From Acidimicrobiaceae bacterium (GTDB lineage Bacteria > Actinomycetota > Acidimicrobiia > Acidimicrobiales > RAAP-2), in contig PKXJ01000018.1 of NCBI GenBank assembly GCA_003132305.1, forward strand, positions 83,563-147,562: a DNA stretch of 64,000 nucleotides. The letters run 5' to 3'. This document shows, in pieces, positions 41,641 through 50,638 of the stretch (within the stretch, counting starts at the first letter, position 1; every line of letters begins with the position of its first letter). The position numbers were made by a program, and so were the translations under genes. Below the pieces are notes generated by a model, which saw only the letters and a list, made by a program, of their open reading frames with translations, searched no databases and was not told the origin of the DNA.

Positions 41641-42644
41641 CCCGGCGCGAGGTCAATCACGACCTTGCCCCGAGGTTCACTCTTCGTCACGTCGCCGCGA
41701 AGAACCTTCAGCGCTTCCGCGGCTTCGTCAAGGGTGAAGCGGTGCGTGATGAGAAAAGAGGGCCGTAGATCGCCACTGTTTATCCGACCCACGACCTCGG
41801 CGAAGGCGCTTCGCGAGTAGGAAAAGCTCCCTTGGATGATGACGTCGTTGTTCACGAGGTCGTCCGGCGCGAGTTCAACTCTCGTGCCGTGTGGCGGCAG
41901 GCCGAGCAAGATCACCATGCCGCCACGCGCGCAGAGATCGATGGCTGACGCAACGGCCGCGCCAGAGCCCGCGGCTTCAATAACGAGGTCGAACACTTCG
42001 GACGGCGTCTCGATGACGAACGAATCGGCACCCGCGCGCGTCGCCAGATCGCGTTGCTCTTCGCGGCGACCGATGACGGACGTCGTCGCGGGCGCGAAGA
42101 GCCCCACCAGGTGAACGGCCAGAAGCGCGATCGTGCCGTCACCCACGATCGCTACGCGCAGGCCTCTTCGAAGGGGCACGCGCGTCAACGCGCGCCAGAC
42201 CACGGCCATGGGCTCGATGAGTACGGCGTCGTCGAGTGCCACGTCCTCGCCCAAGCGATGCACGAGGCCCACGGGCACACTCACGTGCTCGGCCAGGGCG
42301 CCCGGTCGCGTGAATCCAATCTCGTCGTAGACCGCGCAGAGATTGCTCGCGTCGCGACGGCACGCTTCGCAGGCGCCACAGGGAACGACTCCTTCGACGA
42401 CCACGAAAGTTCCCGCGGGGCCAACGTCCACAACGTCGCCTTCGAGTCGACCGACCCACTCGTGCCCGAGGACGAGGGGGTATCGAACGTACGCGGGATC
42501 AATCGTTCCGTCAATCAGCTCCAGATCGGTGCCGCAGAGCCCAGCGAGTAGCGCCGTGACGAGTACTTCACCTTCGACGTTCAGTGGATCAGGCCATTCG
42601 CGCAGGCGGGCGTCACCCGGCTCGTCAACGACGAACGCCTTCAC
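41637..42644 (-). CDS. Zinc-dependent alcohol/polyol dehydrogenase
   Basis: A 335-residue medium-chain dehydrogenase. Catalytic zinc ligands C37, H61 and E62 (GLCGTD and LGHEW) and the four structural-zinc cysteines C89, C92, C95 and C103 are present. The nucleotide-binding fold is VAIVGDGTIALLAVHL. It overlaps the stop of the IclR gene (ATGA), and its neighbours are sugar-acid genes. I infer oxidation of a sugar or sugar alcohol as a first step of the pathway. Confidence 0.9.
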   Translation of the reverse strand: MKAFVVDEPGDARLREWPDPLNVEGEVLVTALLAGLCGTDLELIDGTIDPAYVRYPLVLGHEWVGRLEGDVVDVGPAGTFVVVEGVVPCGACEACRRDASNLCAVYDEIGFTRPGALAEHVSVPVGLVHRLGEDVALDDAVLIEPMAVVWRALTRVPLRRGLRVAIVGDGTIALLAVHLVGLFAPATTSVIGRREEQRDLATRAGADSFVIETPSEVFDLVIEAAGSGAAVASAIDLCARGGMVILLGLPPHGTRVELAPDDLVNNDVIIQGSFSYSRSAFAEVVGRINSGDLRPSFLITHRFTLDEAAEALKVLRGDVTKSEPRGKVVIDLAPG

Positions 42645-43450
42645 TGCGAGCCCCTTGGTCGAACACCTCCGAGCATCGAGGTGAGACGGTCGGCGTGTTC
42701 TCGTACGGTGAGGCCGAGCTGGCGAACTTCGCGCAGTGGCACGTCAACCCTCAGCCCCGTCACGCTGAGCGCTCCCGCACACTGGCCCTGGTGGTCAAAG
42801 AAGGCCGAGCCCACGCAGAACACGCCTTCGGCCTCTTCTTCGTCGTCCAAGGCGTAGCCCTCACTGCGTACTCGCTCTAGTTCACCCATGAGCGCCTCGA
42901 CGTCAGTGAGGGTCTTGGGTGTGTAGCGCGCCATTCCCGCTTCGCCGATCAAGAGTCGAACATCGACCTCGGGAAGATACGCGAGAATTGCCTTGCCCGC
43001 GGCGGTCGCGTGAGGCTCTTCACGCTGACCGAGGGGCGCGTGAAATCGGATCGAGCCCTCGCCGTCGATGCGCTCTAAGAAGACGGGATAGCCAGCTTCG
43101 TTCATGGCCAGACGCGCGGTCATTCCCGTCAGCGACGAGAGATCGCGCAGCGTCGGCAGGCCCAGCTCGGCAATGGAGGTCTGCTGTCCGACGAGATCGC
43201 CGAGTCGAAGCAGATTGAGCCCCAACACGTAGCGCGGCCCCGGGTCCACGCCGCGCAAGAGTCCCGCCGCGGCCAACGTGCGCGCCAGCGCGAGCGCCGT
43301 ACTTTTCGCGACGCCTAATCGCCCGGCGATTTCGGTGACGCTGAGCCCGCTCGGGCCGTGATTCGCAATCTCGTTCAAGAGACTCGCGGCGCGCGCCACG
43401 GACTGCACCTGGTAACGATTCTCGCCCGCAAATTTAACTACGTTCGGCAT
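42641..43450 (-). CDS. IclR family transcriptional regulator
   Basis: A 269-residue IclR-type regulator with an N-terminal winged helix (VARAASLLNEIANHG, then GRLGVAKSTALALARTL) and a GAF-like effector domain containing AAGKAILAYLP. It is divergent from the M24/U32/dehydratase/ABC operon and cotranscribed with the dehydrogenase, the usual layout for a regulator of a sugar-acid locus. The 68-base divergent spacer contains ACACTATACGG near 43457 as a possible -10 region. Confidence 0.92.
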   Translation of the reverse strand: MPNVVKFAGENRYQVQSVARAASLLNEIANHGPSGLSVTEIAGRLGVAKSTALALARTLAAAGLLRGVDPGPRYVLGLNLLRLGDLVGQQTSIAELGLPTLRDLSSLTGMTARLAMNEAGYPVFLERIDGEGSIRFHAPLGQREEPHATAAGKAILAYLPEVDVRLLIGEAGMARYTPKTLTDVEALMGELERVRSEGYALDDEEEAEGVFCVGSAFFDHQGQCAGALSVTGLRVDVPLREVRQLGLTVREHADRLTSMLGGVRPRGSQ

Positions 43451-43518
43451 GACAAAACACTATACGGTAAATATGCCGCCAGGATGACCAGTAACTTGAC
43501 CTCGACCGGACAACGTGC

Positions 43519-44691
43519 TTGGATGCACTTATCAATTCCGACAAGCGTTTTGCACTGCCGAACAGACTGTCTCGTATCGGTCGAAGAGCCGAGGCAGCGA
43601 AACGCGCGACGAACGCGCTGCGCGAGGGTTTTGACGCTCGCCCACTGCTGGTGACGTCGACCGGTTCGGTCAATTGGCGAAGCGGTGGGATGTCGGACCC
43701 CATCGATCTCGCGGCGAGTAGTGATCCGCTGTGGATACTCGACTGCGCTGCAGGGTCCGCGCTGATTACCAACGAGATCGAAGCACCCCGTTTCGAAAAC
43801 GACTTTCACGTTCGAGAGTTGGGCTGGGATGTCCTCTGCGCGCCGTGGTACGACGCAAACGCGCCGCTCGCACTGGCCTGCTCGTACGCTCAAGTACGGC
43901 CGAGCGAACTCCTAAGTGATAACGACGCCTTCGGCGAAAACATTCGAGACAATCTCGTGGCCGCGCGACTCGTCCTGTGTGACGCTGAACAAGATGAGCT
44001 TCGCGAACTCGGCTCGTTGGTGGGCGCGGCCCTGGGCGCGGGCATTGACGCCTGGAGGCCGGGCCTCACCACCGACTTCGATACCGCGGCCGTGATTAGT
44101 GCGACGCTCGAGGCCGAAGGGGCCAAGGCCGTCTGTCTCATAGTGGGTGGCGACGAACGGCTTCGTAACGTTCGTCACCCACTGGCCGTCGGGGCCGTGC
44201 TCCGCGACGCGATCATGGCGGTCGTCGTGGCTAAGCGCGCGGGTCTGCACGTCGCGGCGACTCGCATCTGCGTTCGACACAGAGACGATGAGATCGTCAC
44301 GCTGATGAAGACCCTCGACACGGTCAATGACGCCGTACTTAAAGCGTCGCTGCCCGGCGGTACCTGGGGCGAAACGCTCGACGCGCTGGCGTCGGGTTAC
44401 GACGCCATTGGTCAACCCGGCGCGTGGCGCGAGCACTTTCAAGGCGGCCCCATCGGCTTCGAACAGCGCGAGTTCGAACTCGCCCCCACGCAGACACCTT
44501 CACCGTTTTGGCATCTCGCTCGAGGCGCCAACACCGCGATCGCGTGGAACCCTAGTCTGCGCGGTGGAGCCAAGATCGAAGAGACCTACCTCGTGAACAG
44601 TGAACTCGAGCTGGTGACGAAAACGCCCTCGTGGCCGGTGCTCGAGGGTCCACATGGATCACGACGTAATGCGCTCAAGGTTTTGCAGTAG
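43519..44691 (+). CDS. M24 (creatinase/prolidase-fold) protein lacking metal ligands
   Basis: A 390-residue protein with the pita-bread fold pattern of family M24. The substrate/catalytic His region HFQGGPIGFEQREFE has H306. The two Asp ligands of true aminopeptidases are gone: the DxTR motif reads AATR (A247), and the first Asp position, about 11 residues earlier, is Val. Creatinase, a metal-free member of this fold, shows a similar loss. Metal-dependent peptidase activity is therefore unlikely; C-N hydrolysis or ligand binding is possible. The likely TTG start is weakly supported. First gene of a sugar-acid operon. Confidence 0.72.
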   Translation: MDALINSDKRFALPNRLSRIGRRAEAAKRATNALREGFDARPLLVTSTGSVNWRSGGMSDPIDLAASSDPLWILDCAAGSALITNEIEAPRFENDFHVRELGWDVLCAPWYDANAPLALACSYAQVRPSELLSDNDAFGENIRDNLVAARLVLCDAEQDELRELGSLVGAALGAGIDAWRPGLTTDFDTAAVISATLEAEGAKAVCLIVGGDERLRNVRHPLAVGAVLRDAIMAVVVAKRAGLHVAATRICVRHRDDEIVTLMKTLDTVNDAVLKASLPGGTWGETLDALASGYDAIGQPGAWREHFQGGPIGFEQREFELAPTQTPSPFWHLARGANTAIAWNPSLRGGAKIEETYLVNSELELVTKTPSWPVLEGPHGSRRNALKVLQ

Positions 44692-44710
44692 TGCGAGAGA
44701 AAGGCTCAAC

Positions 44711-45652
44711 ATGATCAACGGTGCTGGTAGTCCTCGAGGTTCTGCCGCTCTGTCTCGACACGTCGGTTCGCTCACCGACGATGCGGCGCCCAGCTCGGCT
44801 CGATTTCCCGACGGCGCCCACTTTCGCATCGAGATTCCTAGCGTCGAAAACCCGGACGCGCTCCGAGCGGTCGTGGACGAGGCTCGTCAACGAAAGGTGC
44901 CAATTCATCGCGCCTCGCAGGGAAGCGGCGCGATGCTGTTGTCGAAGGACGATCTCGCCACCATGGCGCAGATCGGCGCCGACGAGGGCATCGAGGTCAA
45001 CCTCTTCGTTGGGCCCCGCGAGGAGTTCGGGGTGGGCGGCGCGGTGCGCAGCCCCGACGGGCTACTTCTCTCTGGACGCCTTCGAGGCTTTCACCAACTG
45101 CGCTACGCCATTGAAGACATTCAGCGGGCCGTCGACGCCGGCATCCGGGGCTTTCTTATCGCCGACACGGGTCTGATGGAGATTCTCGGATCGATGGTCA
45201 GTGCGGGCGAACTGCCGAGCAACATCGTGTGGAAGATCTCGGCCGTACTGGCGCCGTCGAATCCCGTCACGTTTCGCCAACTCGTCGCCCTCGGCGGAAC
45301 CACGGTGAACGTGCCGAGTGACATTACGCTCGCCGAACTCGCCGAGATACGAGCGCTCTCCGACGCTCCCATCGACCTCTACCTCGAGTCGCCCGACGCC
45401 ATGGGTGGAGTCGTGCGCGGGCACGAACTCGGTGAGATCGCGGCCGTGGCCGCGCCGTTGTACGCGAAGTTTGGGCTACGAAACGCTCGCCCGGTCTATC
45501 CGGCCGGTCAGCACTTACGCGACGACGTCGTCGGTAACGTCCGCGAAAAAGTGCGTCGCGCCCAGATCGCGCTCGAATGGCTCGACCTCTCGTCGCTCGA
45601 CCTCACTATCTCCAAGCCCGGCGCCGAGGGAATCGGAGTTCCCGAACCATGA
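44711..45652 (+). CDS. U32-peptidase-like TIM-barrel protein
   Basis: A 313-residue protein resembling those often labelled U32 family peptidase in sugar-acid clusters. Recognisable parts are HRASQGSGAMLLSKDD, VNLFVGPREEFG, NVPSDITLAEL, and YLESPDAMGGV with KFGLRNA near the end. The classical U32 cysteine signature is not present. GAGAGAAAGG lies before the ATG. Its stop overlaps the IlvD/Edd dehydratase start (ATGA), so the products are made together. An enzymatic role on a sugar-acid intermediate is inference. Confidence 0.65.
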   Translation: MINGAGSPRGSAALSRHVGSLTDDAAPSSARFPDGAHFRIEIPSVENPDALRAVVDEARQRKVPIHRASQGSGAMLLSKDDLATMAQIGADEGIEVNLFVGPREEFGVGGAVRSPDGLLLSGRLRGFHQLRYAIEDIQRAVDAGIRGFLIADTGLMEILGSMVSAGELPSNIVWKISAVLAPSNPVTFRQLVALGGTTVNVPSDITLAELAEIRALSDAPIDLYLESPDAMGGVVRGHELGEIAAVAAPLYAKFGLRNARPVYPAGQHLRDDVVGNVREKVRRAQIALEWLDLSSLDLTISKPGAEGIGVPEP

Positions 45653-47361
45653 CCCTACGGAGCGACCGCTGGGTGCGAGGTGACGACGAAGTCGCCCTTG
45701 ACAGTCGCGTCGCTCTGCGAATGGGCGGCGCCGACGTCAACGCCATCGGCGGCCGTCCGATCATTGGCATCGCCAACTCCGCGAGCGATCTCAACCCCTG
45801 CAATCAACCCCTCGCCCAACTCGTCGCCCCGCTCAAAGAGGGCGTCGCCGCGGCCGGCGGCGTCGCGGTGGAATTTCCCGTGATGTCCCTCGGCGAGGAC
45901 CTCATGAAGCCTTCGTCGATGCTCTATCGAAATCTCCTCGCGATGGAGCTCGAAGAGTCTCTTCGCAGCCAACCCCTCGACGCGGTCGTAGTGCTCGCGG
46001 CCTGTGACAAGTCGATTCCCGGCGCGTTGATGGGGGCGTTCAGCACCAACGTTCCGACGCTGCTGCTGGTCTCGGGTCCTCGACCCGTCGCCGTCTTTGA
46101 GGGTCGCCGGATCGGCACGGGCACGGATCTCTGGCGGCTGTGGGATCAACGACGCGCCGGACAACTCTCCGACGAACGCTGGGCCGCGCTCGAGCACGCC
46201 CTGACGCTAGGAAAGGGATCGTGCAACACGATGGGTACCGCGTCGTCCATGGGCGCGATCGCGGAAGCTCTCGGACTAGCGTGGCCGGGCTCGACGTCGA
46301 TTCCCGCCGGCGATCCTCGCCACCGGGAGATTGCCCAACTACTCGGTGGGCGCGTCGTCGAACTCGTGCGCGAAGGATCGAGCGCCTCGAGTCAGGTCAC
46401 CCGTGAGGCTTTGGAGAACGCGCTCGTCGTTCTCAGTTCAATCGGCGGATCGACGAACGCCGTCATCCACCTCACCGCCATGGCGCGTCGACTCGGTCAC
46501 GACCTCGCTCTCGGCGAGGTCGATCGACTGAGTAGAAGTACGCCCGTCATCGTGGACGTCGAGCCCACCGGCAGTGCCCTCATGGAAGACCTCGACGTCG
46601 CGGGCGGATTCCCGACAGTCTTTCGGGCACTCGGTGAACGGCTGCACGCCGACGTGGTCTTAGCCAACGGCAACACCATGGGCGACACTCAGTCGCTCGC
46701 GAAACCCGCCAACGGCGTCGTGCACGACGTGGACAGTCCCGTCGACGGCGCCGGAGCGTTTCGCGTGGTGCGAGGAAATCTGGCCCCGGGCGGAGCGCTT
46801 ATCAAACGTTCCTCGGCGACGCCGTCGCTGCTTAGGCACCGCGGACCCGCCTACGTCATTGAGAGCTTTGACGACATCGCCGAACGCACCGGAGCGAACG
46901 CCGAATGTCCCGAGGACGCCGTGCTGGTCTTTGGCGGCGTGGGTCCCGTGGGCGGACCCGGCATGCCCGAGTGGGGCATGATCCCCATTCCCGAACCCCT
47001 CTTAGATCGTGGCGTCACCGACATGGTTCGCGTCACCGACGCGCGCATGAGCGGTACCAGTTTTGGGACGGTGTTCTTACACGTCGCGCCCGAAGGCGCG
47101 GTGGGCGGCGTCATCGGACTCGTGAGGGACGGTGACTTTATTCGCGTCGACGCCGACGCGGGCGTACTCGAACTTGAAGTGAGCGAGGAAGAACTGGCGA
47201 CGAGAACGCCATCGCCGATTCAGTCGGTGGACGCACGCGGGTACGTCGAGCTCTATCGTCGCCACGTTACCCAAGCGCCCGAGGGCTGCGACTTCGATTT
47301 CTTGGTTCAACCCCGCGGCCACGCGCCGCGCCTCGTTGAGCCGGTAGTAGGAAGGTCTTGA
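45649..47361 (+). CDS. IlvD/Edd family dehydratase, probably a sugar-acid dehydratase
   Basis: A 570-residue iron-sulphur dehydratase. The three cluster cysteines are C51 (NPCNQ), C119 (AACDKSIPG) and C192 (GSCNTMGTASS), and the C-terminal TDARMSGTSFG is the family active-site region. Neighbouring sugar ABC importer and ketoglutarate-semialdehyde dehydrogenase genes point to an aldonate dehydratase (for example xylonate or arabinonate) and not to the branched-chain amino acid enzyme. The ATG at 45649, overlapping the upstream stop, is preferred to a longer frame. Confidence 0.93.
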   Translation: MTLRSDRWVRGDDEVALDSRVALRMGGADVNAIGGRPIIGIANSASDLNPCNQPLAQLVAPLKEGVAAAGGVAVEFPVMSLGEDLMKPSSMLYRNLLAMELEESLRSQPLDAVVVLAACDKSIPGALMGAFSTNVPTLLLVSGPRPVAVFEGRRIGTGTDLWRLWDQRRAGQLSDERWAALEHALTLGKGSCNTMGTASSMGAIAEALGLAWPGSTSIPAGDPRHREIAQLLGGRVVELVREGSSASSQVTREALENALVVLSSIGGSTNAVIHLTAMARRLGHDLALGEVDRLSRSTPVIVDVEPTGSALMEDLDVAGGFPTVFRALGERLHADVVLANGNTMGDTQSLAKPANGVVHDVDSPVDGAGAFRVVRGNLAPGGALIKRSSATPSLLRHRGPAYVIESFDDIAERTGANAECPEDAVLVFGGVGPVGGPGMPEWGMIPIPEPLLDRGVTDMVRVTDARMSGTSFGTVFLHVAPEGAVGGVIGLVRDGDFIRVDADAGVLELEVSEEELATRTPSPIQSVDARGYVELYRRHVTQAPEGCDFDFLVQPRGHAPRLVEPVVGRS

Positions 47362-47426
47362 GAAGTGAAAGCTTCATGAGAGTTGGAGTTCACCGTGAAC
47401 TTCGAAAGATTAAGGGGAGAACAACC

Positions 47427-48725
47427 TTGAAACGGATACGATCCAGAGGAATCGGAGCGGCAGTGGCGGCTCTGATGCTGGCGGGGACGTTTTACGCCGC
47501 CGGACCAGCCTCGGCCAGCTCCAAAACGACATTGACGCTTTGGCAGAACTACGGCACCGAACAAAACGCAGTGGCTACGACGAATCTCGTCAAGGCCTTC
47601 GAGAAGCTGAATCCGAACATCAGCATCAAGGTCGTCGCCCAACCGGGCACGAGTTACTTCCAGTTGCTCCAGTCGGCGGCGGTCTCGGGCAATGGACCGG
47701 ACCTCGCGGTCATGTGGACGGGTATCTACGACCTTCAGTACTCGAGCTACCTCGTGAACCTGAAGGGCAACGTGCCGGCCGCGGACCTCGCGAAGATGGA
47801 GGGCCTGCAGTGGGAAGCGCCGAACTTTGACGCGTCCAAGGGTGCCTACGTCATGCCACTCGAAACGCAGTTCTATATCGGCTTCTACAACAAGAATCTC
47901 TTTGCCAAGGCGGGCATCAAGACCGTGCCCACGGACTGGACCCAGCTCTTGGCCGACTGCAAACTTCTCAAGGCCATCGGCGTTCAGCCCATGGTGTACG
48001 GCAACGGTGGACAGGCCATCAGTACGGAGTTCTACCCGTGGTACGACATGAGTTACCTGATGATTGGCGCTCACTCGTTATCCAGCTGGAAGGGCCTCTA
48101 CGACGGCGCCATTCCGTGGACGTCGACGACCAACGTGGCCCAGTTAAAGAAGTGGGCGACGCTACAAAAGGACGGCTACACCAACACCGACGTGTTGACC
48201 AACACCTCTAACATCCAACAGTTTGAGAAGGGTAAGGCGGCCATGATGGTCGACGGCACCTGGGACACCTTGCAGTACACGAGCACGATGGGCACCAACG
48301 TCGCGGCTTTCGTACCGCCCTACTCGAACGCGCCGATTAAGGGCGTCGTGGAGTACCCCGGTGACGGTTTCTCGGTCACGAAGTACTCGAAGAACAAGGT
48401 CGACGCCTTTAAATTCCTCGACTTTTTGACGACGACCCAGGCCGGCAACATCATCAACAAGGCTGGCCTCATCCCAGACATCAAGGGTTTGAGCACGACC
48501 AACCCGGTGAACCAGGAGATGTTGAACTTCGTCACGAAGGGCCACCTCACCGCGTACCCGATGATGGACAACTACATCCAGGTCAACGTCGGCAACGCCG
48601 CGGACAAGGTTCTGCCCGCGGTACTCGCGAACCAGCAGTCGCCGGTCTCCGCACTGCAGAACATGGCCCAAGCCTGGAAGCTCCTACCCACGGCACAGCG
48701 AAGTAAGAAGGGTTTCGCGGGCTAA
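47427..48725 (+). CDS. ABC sugar-binding protein (extracellular family 1)
   Basis: A 432-residue secreted receptor. The TTG at 47427 is chosen because AAGGGGAGA lies just upstream and a proper signal peptide follows (GAAVAALMLAGTFYAAGPASA). The mature start KTTLTLWQNYGTEQNAV and the later EKGKAAMMVDGTWD are typical of family 1 carbohydrate receptors. It precedes two permease genes and is separated from them by a stable hairpin, consistent with higher receptor expression. Confidence 0.92.
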   Translation: MKRIRSRGIGAAVAALMLAGTFYAAGPASASSKTTLTLWQNYGTEQNAVATTNLVKAFEKLNPNISIKVVAQPGTSYFQLLQSAAVSGNGPDLAVMWTGIYDLQYSSYLVNLKGNVPAADLAKMEGLQWEAPNFDASKGAYVMPLETQFYIGFYNKNLFAKAGIKTVPTDWTQLLADCKLLKAIGVQPMVYGNGGQAISTEFYPWYDMSYLMIGAHSLSSWKGLYDGAIPWTSTTNVAQLKKWATLQKDGYTNTDVLTNTSNIQQFEKGKAAMMVDGTWDTLQYTSTMGTNVAAFVPPYSNAPIKGVVEYPGDGFSVTKYSKNKVDAFKFLDFLTTTQAGNIINKAGLIPDIKGLSTTNPVNQEMLNFVTKGHLTAYPMMDNYIQVNVGNAADKVLPAVLANQQSPVSALQNMAQAWKLLPTAQRSKKGFAG

Positions 48726-48740
48726 GAATTACCTTATGGC

Positions 48741-48782
48741 ACGTCCCCACCTGATTCGAAGAGTCGAGCCGGGTGGGGACGT
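48741..48782 (+). terminator. Hairpin between the binding-protein and permease genes
   Basis: ACGTCCCCACC (48741-48751) pairs perfectly with GGTGGGGACGT (48772-48782) around a 20-base loop. Only a weak T-rich sequence (ccattta) follows, so it may act as an mRNA stabiliser or partial terminator after the receptor gene and not as a full stop. Confidence 0.65.
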
Positions 48783-48823
48783 CCATTTACTGTGAATGGA
48801 AATTGAGTGAACGACGTACCCAC

Positions 48824-49729
48824 ATGAGTGCCATCACCTCGAACGCGCCGCGCGTGCGGCGAATGACCCTGCGTCGGCGGCGCCAGCTCTCCGGGTTTCT
48901 CTTCGCGCTGCCCGCGATCGCGCTGGTGATCGGCTTCATCGGTGTGCCGATCGGCCAAGCGGTGTACTACTCCTTCACCCAGTGGAACGGATTGACCTCG
49001 ACGTGGATCGGCCCGTCCACCTGGACCCAGGCCTTTCACAACTCCAACCTCTGGACGGCCCTAGAAAACAACGCGCTCCTACTCTTGGCGGTGCCCTTCG
49101 CACTGGGTCTGCCCCTCGGGATCGCCGTGCTCTTACACCAGCGCGTCGCGGGCTGGCGAATCTTTCGTTCGATCTACTTTCTGCCGACCGCCATCTCGTG
49201 GGTCGTGCTTGGGCTCGTGGCCGAGCGTTTCTTCGCCTATCAGGGGACGCTGAACTCGATCATCCACGCGCTGGGGTTCTCGCACGTCAACACCAACATG
49301 TTGGGCTACGAGTCGACGGCGCTCAGCGCGCTGGGCATCACGTTCGTCTTCACGATGATCGGGACCAACACCATGCTCTTTCTCACGGGTCTCGCCACGT
49401 TGGACCCGAGTCTCGAAGAGGCGGCGCGCATCGACGGAGCCGGTCGCTGGCGGATCTTTCGCAGTATCACCCTGCCCCACCTGAGTCGCTTCATCCAATT
49501 GGCCTTCGTGATGACCGTGATCGCACTCTTCTCCGCACTCTTTAGTCTCATCTTCGTCATGACCGGTGGCGGACCGGGTTACGCCACCACCACGATGGAG
49601 TTCCTCATCTACCAGACGGGCTTCAACCAAGGTGACTTCGGCACCGCCGCCCTGTACGGCTTGATCTTGTTCGTCCTCACCGGGATTGTGGGCGTCGTGC
49701 AACTTCGACTCATCGGATCAAACGAGTGA
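48824..49729 (+). CDS. ABC sugar transporter permease (MalF/UgpA type)
   Basis: A 301-residue inner-membrane permease with about six helices, beginning GFLFALPAIALVIGFIGVP. The EAA loop that docks the ATPase is EEAARIDGAGRWRIFRSITLP. The ATG at 48824 has a weak ribosome site; a TTG at 48803 is also in frame. The stop overlaps the second permease gene (GTGA). Confidence 0.92.
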   Translation: MSAITSNAPRVRRMTLRRRRQLSGFLFALPAIALVIGFIGVPIGQAVYYSFTQWNGLTSTWIGPSTWTQAFHNSNLWTALENNALLLLAVPFALGLPLGIAVLLHQRVAGWRIFRSIYFLPTAISWVVLGLVAERFFAYQGTLNSIIHALGFSHVNTNMLGYESTALSALGITFVFTMIGTNTMLFLTGLATLDPSLEEAARIDGAGRWRIFRSITLPHLSRFIQLAFVMTVIALFSALFSLIFVMTGGGPGYATTTMEFLIYQTGFNQGDFGTAALYGLILFVLTGIVGVVQLRLIGSNE

Positions 49730-50601
49730 CCACGCTCATAACGCCGCCCCAAGAGTCCGACGACCGCGAGGCGCCGACGCCACCGTCGCGCAACACTCGG
49801 GCGAAGGTCGGACGTTGGGCCCTCTTCTTCGCCATGGTGGTGATCGCCGTCGTGATGCTCTACCCGTTCTGGGTGATGATCATCACCAGCCTCAAATCCG
49901 AGGCACAGTTCCTCTCAGGCGGGGGCTTCTCGTGGCTCAGCTGGAAACATCTCTCGGCGACCATTCCGGTCGGCCAGGAGGTCCTCAGCTCCACCATTGT
50001 CTGTTCCGCGTCGATCCTCATTATCCTCGTGGTCGGCCTGCCGGCCGGCTTCGCCTTCGCCAAACTGCGCTTTCGCACCTCGACGGCGGTCTTTCTGGTG
50101 ATCGTGAGCGCCATGATGGTTCCCCTGCAGGCCATCTTGATGCCCGAATTCGTCAACGTCACCAAACTCGGCCTGACCGGCGGCTACTTTGGCGCGATCC
50201 TGGTCTACGCCGCCCTCGGCACGCCGTTCTCGGTCTTTCTCTTTACCACGTACTTTCGCGGCGTTCCCGATGAGTTGATCGAAGCGGGCATCGTCGACGG
50301 GCTTGGCTACTTCGGCGCCCTCTGGCGCCTCGTGGTGCCCATCGCGATTCCCGCCATCGCTACGGTGACCGTCCTGCAGTTCATCCAGATCTGGGACGAC
50401 CTCCTGGTCGGTCTGCTCTTTATCCAGAACACCTCGGAACGGCCCATCACCGTGGGACTAGCGGTACTCGCCGCCGGTCGCACGACGTCGATCCCGGAAC
50501 TGATGGCCGGCTCGTTCATCAGCGCCCTCCCGGCGATGATCGTGTACCTCGGGTTTCAGCGCTATCTCGTGAAGGGTCTCACGATGGGCATCGACCGATG
50601 A
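49726..50601 (+). CDS. ABC sugar transporter permease (MalG/UgpE type)
   Basis: A 291-residue partner permease. Helix 1 is ALFFAMVVIAVVMLYPFWVM, and the EAA loop is DELIEAGIVDGLGYFGALWR. It has the usual C-terminal end near LVKGLTMGIDR of the MalG/UgpE class. GTG start inside the upstream stop (GTGA). Works with the preceding permease and the ATPase at 50639-51802. Confidence 0.93.
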   Translation: MTTLITPPQESDDREAPTPPSRNTRAKVGRWALFFAMVVIAVVMLYPFWVMIITSLKSEAQFLSGGGFSWLSWKHLSATIPVGQEVLSSTIVCSASILIILVVGLPAGFAFAKLRFRTSTAVFLVIVSAMMVPLQAILMPEFVNVTKLGLTGGYFGAILVYAALGTPFSVFLFTTYFRGVPDELIEAGIVDGLGYFGALWRLVVPIAIPAIATVTVLQFIQIWDDLLVGLLFIQNTSERPITVGLAVLAAGRTTSIPELMAGSFISALPAMIVYLGFQRYLVKGLTMGIDR

Positions 50602-50638
50602 CCATTCACTTCCGGTCGCTTACGAGGAGTACCCGGTA

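Noticed and set aside
45649..47361. Dihydroxy-acid dehydratase of branched-chain amino acid synthesis
   Set aside because: The family fits, but the operon (sugar importer, semialdehyde dehydrogenase, IclR regulator) indicates a sugar-acid enzyme.
47307..48074. Antisense reading frame of 255 codons opposite the sugar-binding protein gene
   Set aside because: It lies entirely over well-supported genes, has no plausible start signal and no recognisable motifs.
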